Of a stretch of DNA of 13,464 bases, positions 7,566 to 13,464 are shown in pieces (position 1 is the stretch's first letter; each line of letters starts with the position of its first letter). Position numbers and translations under genes: made by a program. The stretch covers positions 1-13,464 of the forward strand of contig JAJZHL010000012.1 of NCBI GenBank assembly GCA_021804505.1, read 5' to 3'. The notes under the pieces are model-generated. The model did not search any database, was not told the origin of the DNA, and saw nothing but the letters and a program-made list of their open reading frames with translations. Source of the DNA: Pseudomonadota bacterium (lineage in GTDB: Bacteria > Pseudomonadota > Alphaproteobacteria > Rickettsiales > Rickettsiaceae).

Positions 7566-7594
7566 ATTTTAAAATAATAGGAGAATTTTATAAA
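7566..7594 (-). promoter_or_regulatory. Possible promoter of the leftward methyltransferase-mla operon
   Basis: On the minus strand TTTATA (7589-7594) and TAAAAT (7566-7571) are spaced by 17 bp, matching the sigma70 hexamers at four and five of six positions. A start near 7559 would give a leader of 30 nt to ATG 7529 or 72 nt to ATG 7487. Such matches are frequent in this base composition, so this is tentative. It is the only intergenic place for a promoter upstream of the operon. Confidence 0.3.
7579..7585 (+). promoter_or_regulatory. Ribosome binding site of aatA
   Basis: AGGAGAA on the plus strand, 11 nt before the aatA ATG at 7597. The spacer is longer than usual, but no other start codon in frame fits better, and the protein begins at the position typical of the family. 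Confidence 0.45.
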
Positions 7595-7596
7595 TT

Positions 7597-8799
7597 ATGT
7601 CACTAATTTCCAAACGCTTAGAACGAATCAAACCATCACCCACTTTAGTTGTAATAAAAAAAACTCTAGAGCTAAAGAGACTAGGTAGAGATATAATATC
7701 TCTTGGGGCGGGTGAACCAGATTTTGATACACCTGATAATATTAAGGAAGCTGGGCTAAAAGCCATCAGGGATGGAATGACCAAATATACTAATGTTGAT
7801 GGAATGGTAGACCTTAAGAAAGCTATCCAAAATAAGTTCAAACGTGAAAACAATATAGAATATGAATTAGACGAAATAATTGTTTCGAATGGAGGCAAAC
7901 AGGTAATTTATAATTTATTTATGGCTTCTCTGCAACCTGGAGATGAAGTCATTATACCCGCCCCATATTGGGTTTCATACCCTGACATGGTAGCTCTGGC
8001 AGAAGGCTTACCAGTATTTGCAAATTGTGATATTAATAATAATTTTAAGCTCAATCCTGAAATCTTAGAAAGAATAATTACTCCTAAAACTAAGTGGTTA
8101 ATTATTAATTCACCTAGTAACCCTACGGGGGCAGCTTATTCTTACCAAGAACTTATGGATATTGCTGAATTATTGCGTAAATACCCCCATGTAACCGTTA
8201 TGTCAGATGATATATACGAGCATATTGTATTTGATGATTTCAAATTTTATACTCTCGCTCAAATAGCTCCAGATTTGAAGCATCGCATATTTACTGTTAA
8301 TGGAGTATCTAAATCATACTCTATGACAGGTTGGCGGATAGGATATGGAGCTGGTAATAAATCTCTAATTAACGCAATGACTGTTATTCAATCACAAAGC
8401 ACTTCTAATCCATCTTCTATAAGCCAGGTAGCTGCTATTGAAGCTTTAAATGGACCGCAGGATTTTATTAAAATAAATGCAGAAAATTTTCAGAAAAAGC
8501 GGGATTTAACCTTGTCTATTTTAAGCGACGTAGAGGCCCTTAATTGCTATAAACCGGAAGGCGCATTTTATGTATTTCCTCAATGCTCAAAGTTGTTTGG
8601 TTTAAAGACACAATCAGGCAAGGTAATCAAGAATAGTAACGATTTTGCTGAATACCTGCTTGAAGACTTTAATGTTGCCATCATCCCAGGGGTAGGTTTT
8701 GGTCTGGAAGGATATTTTAGGATATCATACGCCACTTCAGTACAAGATATAGAACAAGCTTGTTTACGTATAAAACAGGCCTGTAATCAATTAACATGA
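7597..8799 (+). CDS. aatA: Aspartate aminotransferase (fold-type I, class I)
   Basis: PLP enzyme exchanging amino groups between aspartate and 2-oxoglutarate. Alphaproteobacterial relatives may also accept prephenate. Seen in the sequence: SLGAGEPDFDTP (35-46), NGGKQ (98-102), PAPYWVSYPD (121-130), NSPSNPTG (171-178) with the PLP-ring contact Asn, SDDIYEHI (203-210), the Schiff-base lysine K239 in SKSYSMTGWRIGY (238-250), and the carboxylate-binding arginine near the C-terminal GYFRISYA. Length 400 aa is standard for the Igamma subgroup. It is the first gene of the rightward operon and overlaps the acyltransferase gene by 4 bp (ATGA). The pairing with lipid A genes has no obvious biochemical reason and is probably inherited synteny. 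Confidence 0.93.
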   Translation: MSLISKRLERIKPSPTLVVIKKTLELKRLGRDIISLGAGEPDFDTPDNIKEAGLKAIRDGMTKYTNVDGMVDLKKAIQNKFKRENNIEYELDEIIVSNGGKQVIYNLFMASLQPGDEVIIPAPYWVSYPDMVALAEGLPVFANCDINNNFKLNPEILERIITPKTKWLIINSPSNPTGAAYSYQELMDIAELLRKYPHVTVMSDDIYEHIVFDDFKFYTLAQIAPDLKHRIFTVNGVSKSYSMTGWRIGYGAGNKSLINAMTVIQSQSTSNPSSISQVAAIEALNGPQDFIKINAENFQKKRDLTLSILSDVEALNCYKPEGAFYVFPQCSKLFGLKTQSGKVIKNSNDFAEYLLEDFNVAIIPGVGFGLEGYFRISYATSVQDIEQACLRIKQACNQLT

Positions 8800-9416
8800 T
8801 AAAAAAATTTTTAAAAAAAAGTAATTACACTCTTAGTACTGTTGTTAATTTATTATATGGTTATTTACAAGTTGTATATTTTACTACTCGCTGGCAGTTT
8901 ATTCAGCCTGGTGATTTTTCTGCTCAGAGGGGAGTGATTTTTATATTTTGGCATAATAGGCTTGCTATAGGTCCAGGCATGTTTAAAGGCCACAAGGATA
9001 TTTATGCCCTTATCTCTCCCCATTCTGATGGTAAGATTATTAGTAGTCTAGTAAACAAATTTGGTTTTGGGGTAATAGAGGGTTCAACAAATAAAAATTC
9101 GGTAGCAGCATTAAAAATTATGCTAAAAAAATTAGGAAATGGTAGCAATATTGTTATTACTCCTGATGGACCACGAGGACCCATCTATAAAATAAATAGT
9201 AGTATAGCTAAAATTGCATATAAATATAACATAGCCGTAATACCTGTTTCTTGTACTACATCTAGGTATTGGACACTTAATAGCTGGGACAAATTAATGA
9301 TACCTCTACCATTCGGGAAAATAACCGTAAGAATAGGTGAACCGTTAATTTTCACAGGGAACGAATCTCAGGATGATACTAATTTAGTAAAAAAATTAAT
9401 GGAGCTGAATTCTTAA
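8796..9416 (+). CDS. lpxJ: Lipid A late acyltransferase, LpxJ/DUF374 family
   Basis: DUF374 proteins belong to the lysophospholipid-acyltransferase superfamily. LpxJ members, known from Campylobacter/Helicobacter and Rickettsia, add a secondary acyl chain to lipid A. Family blocks seen are: FWHNRL (51-56) with H53, SPHSDGKII (74-82), EGSTNKNSVAALK (95-107), TPDGPRGP (122-129) and the IPVSC strand (149-153). The N-terminus is short and basic with a hydrophobic stretch (about 16-29), suiting attachment to the inner face of the inner membrane. Length 206 aa is normal. It lies directly before waaA with a TAATG overlap, which supports a role in lipid A-Kdo assembly. The LpxJ name is inferred from family and context; the exact acyl chain and position are unknown. 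The first codons contain A7 and A8 runs. Confidence 0.82.
   Translation: MIKKFLKKSNYTLSTVVNLLYGYLQVVYFTTRWQFIQPGDFSAQRGVIFIFWHNRLAIGPGMFKGHKDIYALISPHSDGKIISSLVNKFGFGVIEGSTNKNSVAALKIMLKKLGNGSNIVITPDGPRGPIYKINSSIAKIAYKYNIAVIPVSCTTSRYWTLNSWDKLMIPLPFGKITVRIGEPLIFTGNESQDDTNLVKKLMELNS
8801..8820 (+). repeat. A7 and A8 homopolymers in the first codons of lpxJ
   Basis: Seven A at 8801-8807 and eight A at 8813-8820, separated by T5, encode the KKFLKK start of the acyltransferase. Slippage in either run would disrupt the gene right after its start codon. The frame is intact here. Confidence 0.5.
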
Positions 9417-10687
9417 TGATATATTTGTATTATGTTATAAGTTTTCTCTTATTACCAGCGTATTGTATACTGCTCATTTTAAGAATTATTTCGCGAAAGG
9501 AAGACCCTTACCGTGTAGGAGAACGCTTTGCCGCTAGAGAAAAATATACCAAGACAAATGAAAGGTTAGTATGGTTACATGCGGCCAGTATAGGGGAATC
9601 CATGATTGCTCTTACGTTAATAGAGAATCTCAACACCATTTTTGCTGACAAAACACCTGCGATTAGATTCCTAGTTACCTCAACTAGCCTTTCTTCTGCA
9701 AGAATATTACAACAAAAATTACCACAAAATGCTATCCACCAATTTATACCGATAGACAATATAATTTTTGTTAAGAAATTCTTTAGAAATTGGCAACCGG
9801 ATTTAGGGATCTTTATAGAATCAGAATTATGGCCTTGCTTTATTTACGAGGGGAAAAAACATTGCAAATTATTACTGTTAAATGCCCGTATTTCTGATAA
9901 GTCATTTAAAAGATGGCAAGGGTTTGCGAAGTTTTTCCGACTTATTACTAATAGCTTTAGCGAAATTATTACTCAAAGCACTACTGACTTTGCGAAATAT
10001 AGCCAGCTTGGTGTAACTAACATACAAAATTTTGGCAATATTAAATTTGCTAACAAAAAGTTACCTGTAGATAAGCAGGAATTGGCAATTTTATCTGAAT
10101 ATTTAGCAAATAAAAAAGTGATAGTATTTGCCAGCACTCACTTAGAGGATGAAAATGTTATACTTGGTATAATCAAACCTATAAAACAACGTTATCCAAA
10201 TTGTTACTTTATTCTAATTCCTCGTCATCCTGAAAGGAGAGAGGAAATAAAAAAAGCATGTTTGCAGTTAAATTTAACGTATAGTATCAGATCTGAACAA
10301 AATAAACCTGCTCTAACCGATGATCTGTATATTGTAGATAAATTTGGAGAGCTAGGACTGTTTTTCAGCCTTGCTTATATATCGTTTGTTGGTGGCTCGT
10401 TCGGGCAAGGAGGTCATAATGTACTTGAACCAGCCTTCTTCTCTAACTGTATAATATTTGGGCCTGATATGAGCAATATCGCTGACATTGCACATGAGAT
10501 GCTTAATAATAAAGCAGCTGTTCAAATTAAAAATGAAAAGGAATTATTAACCAAAATAGAGTATTTTTTATCCGCGAAAGGAGAGGAAGAATCTAAACTG
10601 TGCAGGAATAATTCATTAGCCTTTGTACAAAAGAATACTCAAATTTTACATCATTATTTAGCAGTAATTAAAAAATATTTAATATAG
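9416..10687 (+). CDS. waaA: 3-deoxy-D-manno-octulosonic acid (Kdo) transferase
   Basis: Membrane-anchored GT30 glycosyltransferase moving Kdo from CMP-Kdo onto lipid IVA, the first step of LPS core synthesis. It has an N-terminal membrane anchor (about 3-24). The proposed catalytic Glu is E61 in HAASIGES (55-62). Further WaaA blocks are FIESELWP (133-140), LLNARISD (154-161), STHLEDE (240-246, usual form STHEGEE), IPRHPER (268-274), GGSFGQGGHNVLEPA (326-340) and FGPDMSNI (348-355). Length 423 aa is normal. It shares one base with the lpxJ stop (TAATG) and ends one base before idi. GGAG 11 nt upstream of the ATG may help initiation. Whether it adds one or two Kdo residues cannot be read from the sequence. 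Confidence 0.95.
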   Translation: MIYLYYVISFLLLPAYCILLILRIISRKEDPYRVGERFAAREKYTKTNERLVWLHAASIGESMIALTLIENLNTIFADKTPAIRFLVTSTSLSSARILQQKLPQNAIHQFIPIDNIIFVKKFFRNWQPDLGIFIESELWPCFIYEGKKHCKLLLLNARISDKSFKRWQGFAKFFRLITNSFSEIITQSTTDFAKYSQLGVTNIQNFGNIKFANKKLPVDKQELAILSEYLANKKVIVFASTHLEDENVILGIIKPIKQRYPNCYFILIPRHPERREEIKKACLQLNLTYSIRSEQNKPALTDDLYIVDKFGELGLFFSLAYISFVGGSFGQGGHNVLEPAFFSNCIIFGPDMSNIADIAHEMLNNKAAVQIKNEKELLTKIEYFLSAKGEEESKLCRNNSLAFVQKNTQILHHYLAVIKKYLI

Positions 10688-10688
10688 A

Positions 10689-11243
10689 ATGGATAATAAA
10701 TTATTAAGCGCCAAGCATGTGGTATTAGTAGACGAACAAGATAATGTACTAGGTATAGAAGACAAGCTACAAGCGCATAATACTAATACTAAATTGCATA
10801 GAGGATTCTCAGCATTCCTATTTAACCAGGATAAAAAATTGCTGATTCAAAAACGAGCTACTAGCAAGAAAACGTGGGGGGGGTTTTGGTCTAATAGTTT
10901 TTGTGGACATCCACAAATTGATGAGACCTATGAACAAGCAGTAGTAAGACATGCCAAATTTGAACTTGGTATTGATATACGTGATATACATTTTGTTAGC
11001 AAATATAGATATAAATTTGCCGCAAGCAATATTATAGAGAATGAAATATGCCCAATATATCTGGTTGTGTCCGATGATATTGTAGTAATAAATGAAGACG
11101 AAGTAGAAGAAATAAAGTGGCTCTATTGGCAAGATTTCTTACTCTATATGAAGCAATATACTGAACAATTTACCCCTTGGTGTATTGAGGAATCCAGGTT
11201 AGTTGCAAGCAGTAGGAGCTTGTACCAAAGCTATCGCTGTTAA
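10689..11243 (+). CDS. idi: Isopentenyl-diphosphate delta-isomerase, type 1
   Basis: Nudix-fold enzyme interconverting IPP and DMAPP, the precursors of undecaprenyl phosphate and quinone tails. Catalytic and metal residues of type 1 enzymes are all found: H30, H37 (in LHRGF), C72 and H74 in NSFCGHP (69-75), E117 and E119 in ENEICP (117-122), and W164 in FTPW. The divergent Nudix box follows C72 (to about 97). Length 184 aa matches bacterial Idi-1. It starts one base after waaA with no Shine-Dalgarno, so it is probably read by coupling. Odd: the W-G-G-F-W segment (63-67) is encoded by TGG GGG GGG, giving a G8 run, where E. coli-type enzymes have W-P-G. Rickettsia species, as far as I know, carry the unrelated flavin-dependent type 2 enzyme, so this gene may be a replacement or transfer. 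Confidence 0.93.
   Translation: MDNKLLSAKHVVLVDEQDNVLGIEDKLQAHNTNTKLHRGFSAFLFNQDKKLLIQKRATSKKTWGGFWSNSFCGHPQIDETYEQAVVRHAKFELGIDIRDIHFVSKYRYKFAASNIIENEICPIYLVVSDDIVVINEDEVEEIKWLYWQDFLLYMKQYTEQFTPWCIEESRLVASSRSLYQSYRC
10876..10883 (+). repeat. idi: G8 homopolymer in the idi active-site region
   Basis: Eight consecutive G in a strongly A/T-rich gene, encoding part of Trp-Gly-Gly just before the catalytic Cys72. Loss or gain of one G would frameshift the last two thirds of idi. Long G runs are classic slippage tracts of phase-variable genes. The frame is intact in this sequence. Confidence 0.6.
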
Positions 11244-12040
11244 GGTTTAATTAACTCTTGCTTTAGAAGAAAATCTTTAAAATGCTTACCGATAAGCTCA
11301 GATCCATTCCTGTTTAAGTGATCATAATCACCATAATATATAATTTCATCTCTTTTCCCATAACATATATTTCCATTACAAAAAGCCGAAATAGGATCGT
11401 AAATTATTAAAGAAGGTACCTGTTGTTGCATCTTCCGTATTATCTGTCTATATTCTCTTTGTCTTGCATCCACTATATTTTTGTCAAGCAAGCAATTTGC
11501 TATACCTTTTTTCATGGAAAATTTTCTTTTCCTACATGTAGCAGGATCTATACCTAACTCTGGAAAATCTATTACAAATATTACTTTTTTACCTTTCGAT
11601 AGTAACAATTTAACTATTTTTACATACCCATCAACAAATGCATCTTTATTAGATATTGTTGAAGAATTAGGATTTATAGGCTCTAATTTCCAATTATTCA
11701 AATTTGGATCTTGTTCTTCAATTCCAAAGCCTTTACCTGAAAAATATAGAGGACCCCTACTTATTAGTATTATGTATTCTATAGTATCATAACTTGCAAT
11801 TACACTATTGATAGCTTGGTACAATAATTCCGTCTCTAGTATCCGCCCATCTTTTTGATGAGGCAATGGATTATAACTAACATAACCTAGAAGAGGCGGG
11901 CTACCTGCTAAATATACTAATGTTAAATCTAAAACGCTAGATAGCATAATATCATAGCTAAAAGATAAAGCATGACTATCACCTATTGCTAAAAATTTAG
12001 GCTTTGTGGTATTTGATGCACAGAATACATCCTTAATTCC
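11240..12040 (-). CDS. SGNH hydrolase-like C-terminal domain of the split acyltransferase
   Basis: This is the -1 frame half, 266 codons from GGA at 12040 to the stop. The nucleophile motif is FLAIGDSHAL, with Ser at position 22 of this half. The general acid-base pair is D-x-x-H in YGDYDHLN near the end. Paired cysteines (about 169, 183, 221 and 226) fit an oxidised periplasmic domain. The conserved ISRGPLY strand and PATCRKR segment match SGNH domains fused to AT3. The first ATG in this frame (11947) lies downstream of the catalytic GDSH, has no ribosome binding site, and would give a 235-residue protein without the nucleophile. No ATG, GTG or TTG occurs earlier in the frame after its upstream stop (12053-12055). 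Independent translation is therefore unlikely to be useful. Confidence 0.65.
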   Translation of the reverse strand, partial: GIKDVFCASNTTKPKFLAIGDSHALSFSYDIMLSSVLDLTLVYLAGSPPLLGYVSYNPLPHQKDGRILETELLYQAINSVIASYDTIEYIILISRGPLYFSGKGFGIEEQDPNLNNWKLEPINPNSSTISNKDAFVDGYVKIVKLLLSKGKKVIFVIDFPELGIDPATCRKRKFSMKKGIANCLLDKNIVDARQREYRQIIRKMQQQVPSLIIYDPISAFCNGNICYGKRDEIIYYGDYDHLNRNGSELIGKHFKDFLLKQELIKP

Positions 12041-13326
12041 TTTTTTTCGATTCTAGAAGAAGGAGATAAACAGCTAATCTCTTGGTTAAGGAAATTTTCA
12101 TCTTGCTGAGGAAGTAGAGGGACCTTATTAATCAAATTTGCTTCTCGCCAACTATAGCCTCCCTTGACAAAAATATTATAAGATCCTATGGTTACTAATA
12201 TAAGGCAAATTGCGAGAATTAAAACTACCTCCTTATTATTTTTTAAAAATCTAATCGGTTTTTCTACAAATTTATAAGTTATCCATGAAAAAATAAAACT
12301 AATGAATAAAATAAAGAGAATGACTACATTGCTAGGCCTTTGTCCTTCTAATATAATGCTAAAAGATAATAAAGGCCAATGCCATAAATATAGAGAGTAA
12401 CTCATTAAACCTATACCGACACAGAGCTTATAAGATAATATCTTTTTGTTAATATATGCTTCTTCACCTGCACCTATAATTAATACAGTACCAATCACTG
12501 GTAAAACCGCGTACCAACCTGGAAAGGGATAAGATTTTTTTAAACATATAATACATAATATGTTTATAATAAATCCCATAAGAGCTGCCGTATCTTTTAA
12601 GATGCCGTCGTAGTGATCAGAACGATCTCTATAAATCACTATGTTAAAAACGTAATTCAACTTGGCTGACAGCTTGTCTAAGTTTGCTATTTTATTACTA
12701 TAGGTAAAATAAGCTAATAAAGCTCCGCTTAACAATTCCCAAAACCTACACCAAGGGAGATAGAAAGCATTAGTGCTATTTTTACTTAAAGTATTAACGC
12801 ATATGAAAAAGGATATTAGAATTAGGCCCGAGGTGACCGATATAATATTAAATTTCCTTTTAAATGCAAAAGCGAGTAGTAATGGCCAAATTATATAGAA
12901 CTGTTCTTCGATACTTAAGGACCATAAATGCATTAGTGGTTTCGCATGAGAAGCTAGATCAAAATACCCTGCTTCTTTTGCCAAAATGAAATTTGAGATA
13001 AACAGAGTTCCAGTTATAGAGTGTTTAGCGAGTAAACTGTACTCTGTATCTGTTAGTGCAAACCAACCAAATATTAAAGAAGACGTGATGACAACTAATA
13101 AGGCAGGAATGATTCTTTTTATACGTCTTGCATAAAATCCATATAAACAAAAATCATTATTCTTAAAATTTTCAAATAAAATCAAACTAATTAGGTAACC
13201 TGAAATAACGAAAAAAATATCCACACCAACAAATCCACCATGGAAAATTTTTGGGAATGCATGATATAGCACTACTGCCATAATAGCCATAGCTCTTAAT
13301 CCGTCTATATCGCGACGATACTTCAT
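11989..13326 (-). CDS. Acyltransferase-3 membrane domain of the split OafA-like protein
   Basis: Multi-pass inner-membrane domain that takes an acyl group (usually acetyl) from the cytoplasm for modification of surface glycans. Family marks from the ATG at 13326 are MKYRRDIDGLRA (1-12), the R-x10-H motif (R11, H22), GGFVGVDIFFVISGYLI (about 30-46), YARRIKRIIPA, the SLSIEEQFYIIWP block, YSLYLWHWPLL and YKFVEKPIR. I chose 13326 because the protein then begins exactly as family members do and AAGGG lies 8 nt upstream; an ATG at 13371 adds 15 atypical residues. After SRIEKK (to residue 429) frame 0 adds 16 unrelated residues (ELRMYSVHQIPQSLNF) and stops at 11989, just where the SGNH domain should begin. 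In this frame the protein lacks its partner domain. Confidence 0.8.
   Translation of the reverse strand: MKYRRDIDGLRAMAIMAVVLYHAFPKIFHGGFVGVDIFFVISGYLISLILFENFKNNDFCLYGFYARRIKRIIPALLVVITSSLIFGWFALTDTEYSLLAKHSITGTLFISNFILAKEAGYFDLASHAKPLMHLWSLSIEEQFYIIWPLLLAFAFKRKFNIISVTSGLILISFFICVNTLSKNSTNAFYLPWCRFWELLSGALLAYFTYSNKIANLDKLSAKLNYVFNIVIYRDRSDHYDGILKDTAALMGFIINILCIICLKKSYPFPGWYAVLPVIGTVLIIGAGEEAYINKKILSYKLCVGIGLMSYSLYLWHWPLLSFSIILEGQRPSNVVILFILFISFIFSWITYKFVEKPIRFLKNNKEVVLILAICLILVTIGSYNIFVKGGYSWREANLINKVPLLPQQDENFLNQEISCLSPSSRIEKKELRMYSVHQIPQSLNF
12040..12046 (-). other. Slippery heptamer A AAA AAG at the AT3/SGNH junction
   Basis: Within the A7 run the zero-frame codons read GAA AAA AAG, so the heptamer A AAA AAG is in phase. 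This is the -1 frameshift sequence known from E. coli dnaX. After a -1 slip the next codon is GGA at 12040-12038, which is exactly the open SGNH frame. No upstream Shine-Dalgarno-like stimulator and no strong downstream hairpin are evident (only a weak GATG/CATC stem). Transcriptional slippage adding one A would have the same effect. Confidence 0.5.
12611..12641. repeat. Inverted repeat within the acyltransferase gene
   Basis: TAGTGAT (12611-12617) and ATCACTA (12635-12641) are perfect 7-bp arms around a 17-nt loop, extendable by a G-T and a C-G pair. The segment encodes an unusually hydrophilic loop (RDRSDHYDG) between membrane parts. It may be a chance hairpin or a remnant of a small palindromic element. 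Confidence 0.3.
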
Positions 13327-13374
13327 AAATACAACCCTTTTGCTGGTATAATAACTGCTAATACATAGCAAAAC

Positions 13375-13403
13375 ATTATAGTAATAATTGGGGAAACTGT
13401 ATA
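13375..13403 (-). promoter_or_regulatory. Promoter of the OafA-like acyltransferase gene
   Basis: On the minus strand TATACA (13398-13403) and TATAAT (13375-13380, consensus) are separated by 17 bp. Transcription would start near 13368, about 42 nt before the ATG at 13326. A 10-bp palindrome TGCTTAAGCA (13420-13429) lies just upstream. The remaining bases to the window edge hold no gene that I can see. Confidence 0.5.
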
Positions 13404-13464
13404 GAAAAAACCATAAAGCTGCTTAAGCAACCGTAGAGTATGGCTAATTTTTGCTAGCTTAGAA

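Larger units (their letters stand above)
11240..13326 (-). pseudogene. OafA-type acyltransferase-3/SGNH gene, split by a frameshift
   Basis: Taken together, the two minus-strand frames rebuild one protein of the AT3-SGNH family: a ten-or-so-helix membrane acyl transporter/transferase followed by a periplasmic SGNH domain that O-acetylates envelope polysaccharide. The reading frame changes at an A7 run (12041-12047). In frame 0 the AT3 frame stops at 11989. One frame over, the sequence continues without stop from 12040 to 11240 and contains the whole SGNH domain. A -1 shift at AAA AAG, or one extra A, gives a 695-residue product of normal family size with no missing motif. I class it as a pseudogene because the DNA as given does not encode one product, but rescue by slippage is plausible (see the site at 12040-12046). 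It converges on idi with overlapping stops. Confidence 0.7.

Noticed and set aside
7296..7577. 93-codon plus-strand frame across the divergent region
   Set aside because: Mostly antisense to the methyltransferase gene, with no ribosome binding site or recognisable motif.
10818..11132. 104-codon minus-strand open frame opposite idi, rich in Phe/Tyr/Ile
   Set aside because: Antisense shadow of idi; the apparent membrane protein composition comes from A/T-rich complement codons.
1..13464. CRISPR array, tRNA or rRNA gene, transposase or prophage genes
   Set aside because: No regularly spaced repeats, cloverleaf, rRNA-like or mobile-element protein sequence was seen on either strand.

Overview
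The window looks like a chromosomal segment of an AT-rich, obligately intracellular alphaproteobacterium of the Rickettsiales, most likely Rickettsiaceae or a close relative. This rests on the strong A/T bias of codons and spacers, the tight gene packing, and a set of envelope genes (Mla phospholipid transport, alr, aatA, a DUF374/LpxJ acyltransferase, waaA) of the kind I associate with Rickettsiaceae. The genus is inferred from gene content, not from a marker gene.

Left part (1-7529, all minus strand). In transcription order this runs: a TPR-methyltransferase gene, mlaA, mlaC, prs, alr, mlaE, mlaF, a small membrane-protein gene, a 283-codon hypothetical gene, and the 5' end of another membrane-protein gene that runs off the left edge. 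From the methyltransferase to the small membrane protein the genes overlap or lie within about 30 bp, so one operon is likely. It encodes retrograde phospholipid transport (MlaA outer-membrane component, MlaC periplasmic carrier, MlaE permease, MlaF ATPase). PRPP synthase and alanine racemase are inserted between mlaC and mlaE, and no mlaD or mlaB is present. The last three genes are not recognised.

Middle (7487-7597). This is a divergent control region. A well-formed sigma70-like promoter (TTGATT, 17 bp, TATAAT) points right toward aatA, and a perfect 12-bp palindrome fills most of its spacer.

Right part, plus strand (7597-11243). aatA, a DUF374 lipid A acyltransferase (LpxJ family), waaA (Kdo transferase) and a type 1 isopentenyl-diphosphate isomerase gene overlap or abut each other. 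They couple amino-acid metabolism, lipid A-Kdo assembly and isoprenoid interconversion. idi carries a run of eight G inside its active-site region, which is striking in so AT-rich a genome.

Right end, minus strand (11240-13464). A membrane acyltransferase-3 / SGNH-hydrolase gene of the OafA type is split into two reading frames. The break lies at an A7 run that contains, in phase, the heptamer A AAA AAG. A -1 ribosomal slip or one extra A in the mRNA would join both domains into a 695-residue protein with every recognisable catalytic residue present. It may be a fresh pseudogene, a slippage-rescued gene, a frameshifting gene or a sequencing error. Its stop codon overlaps that of idi. A promoter-like sequence lies upstream at 13375-13403.
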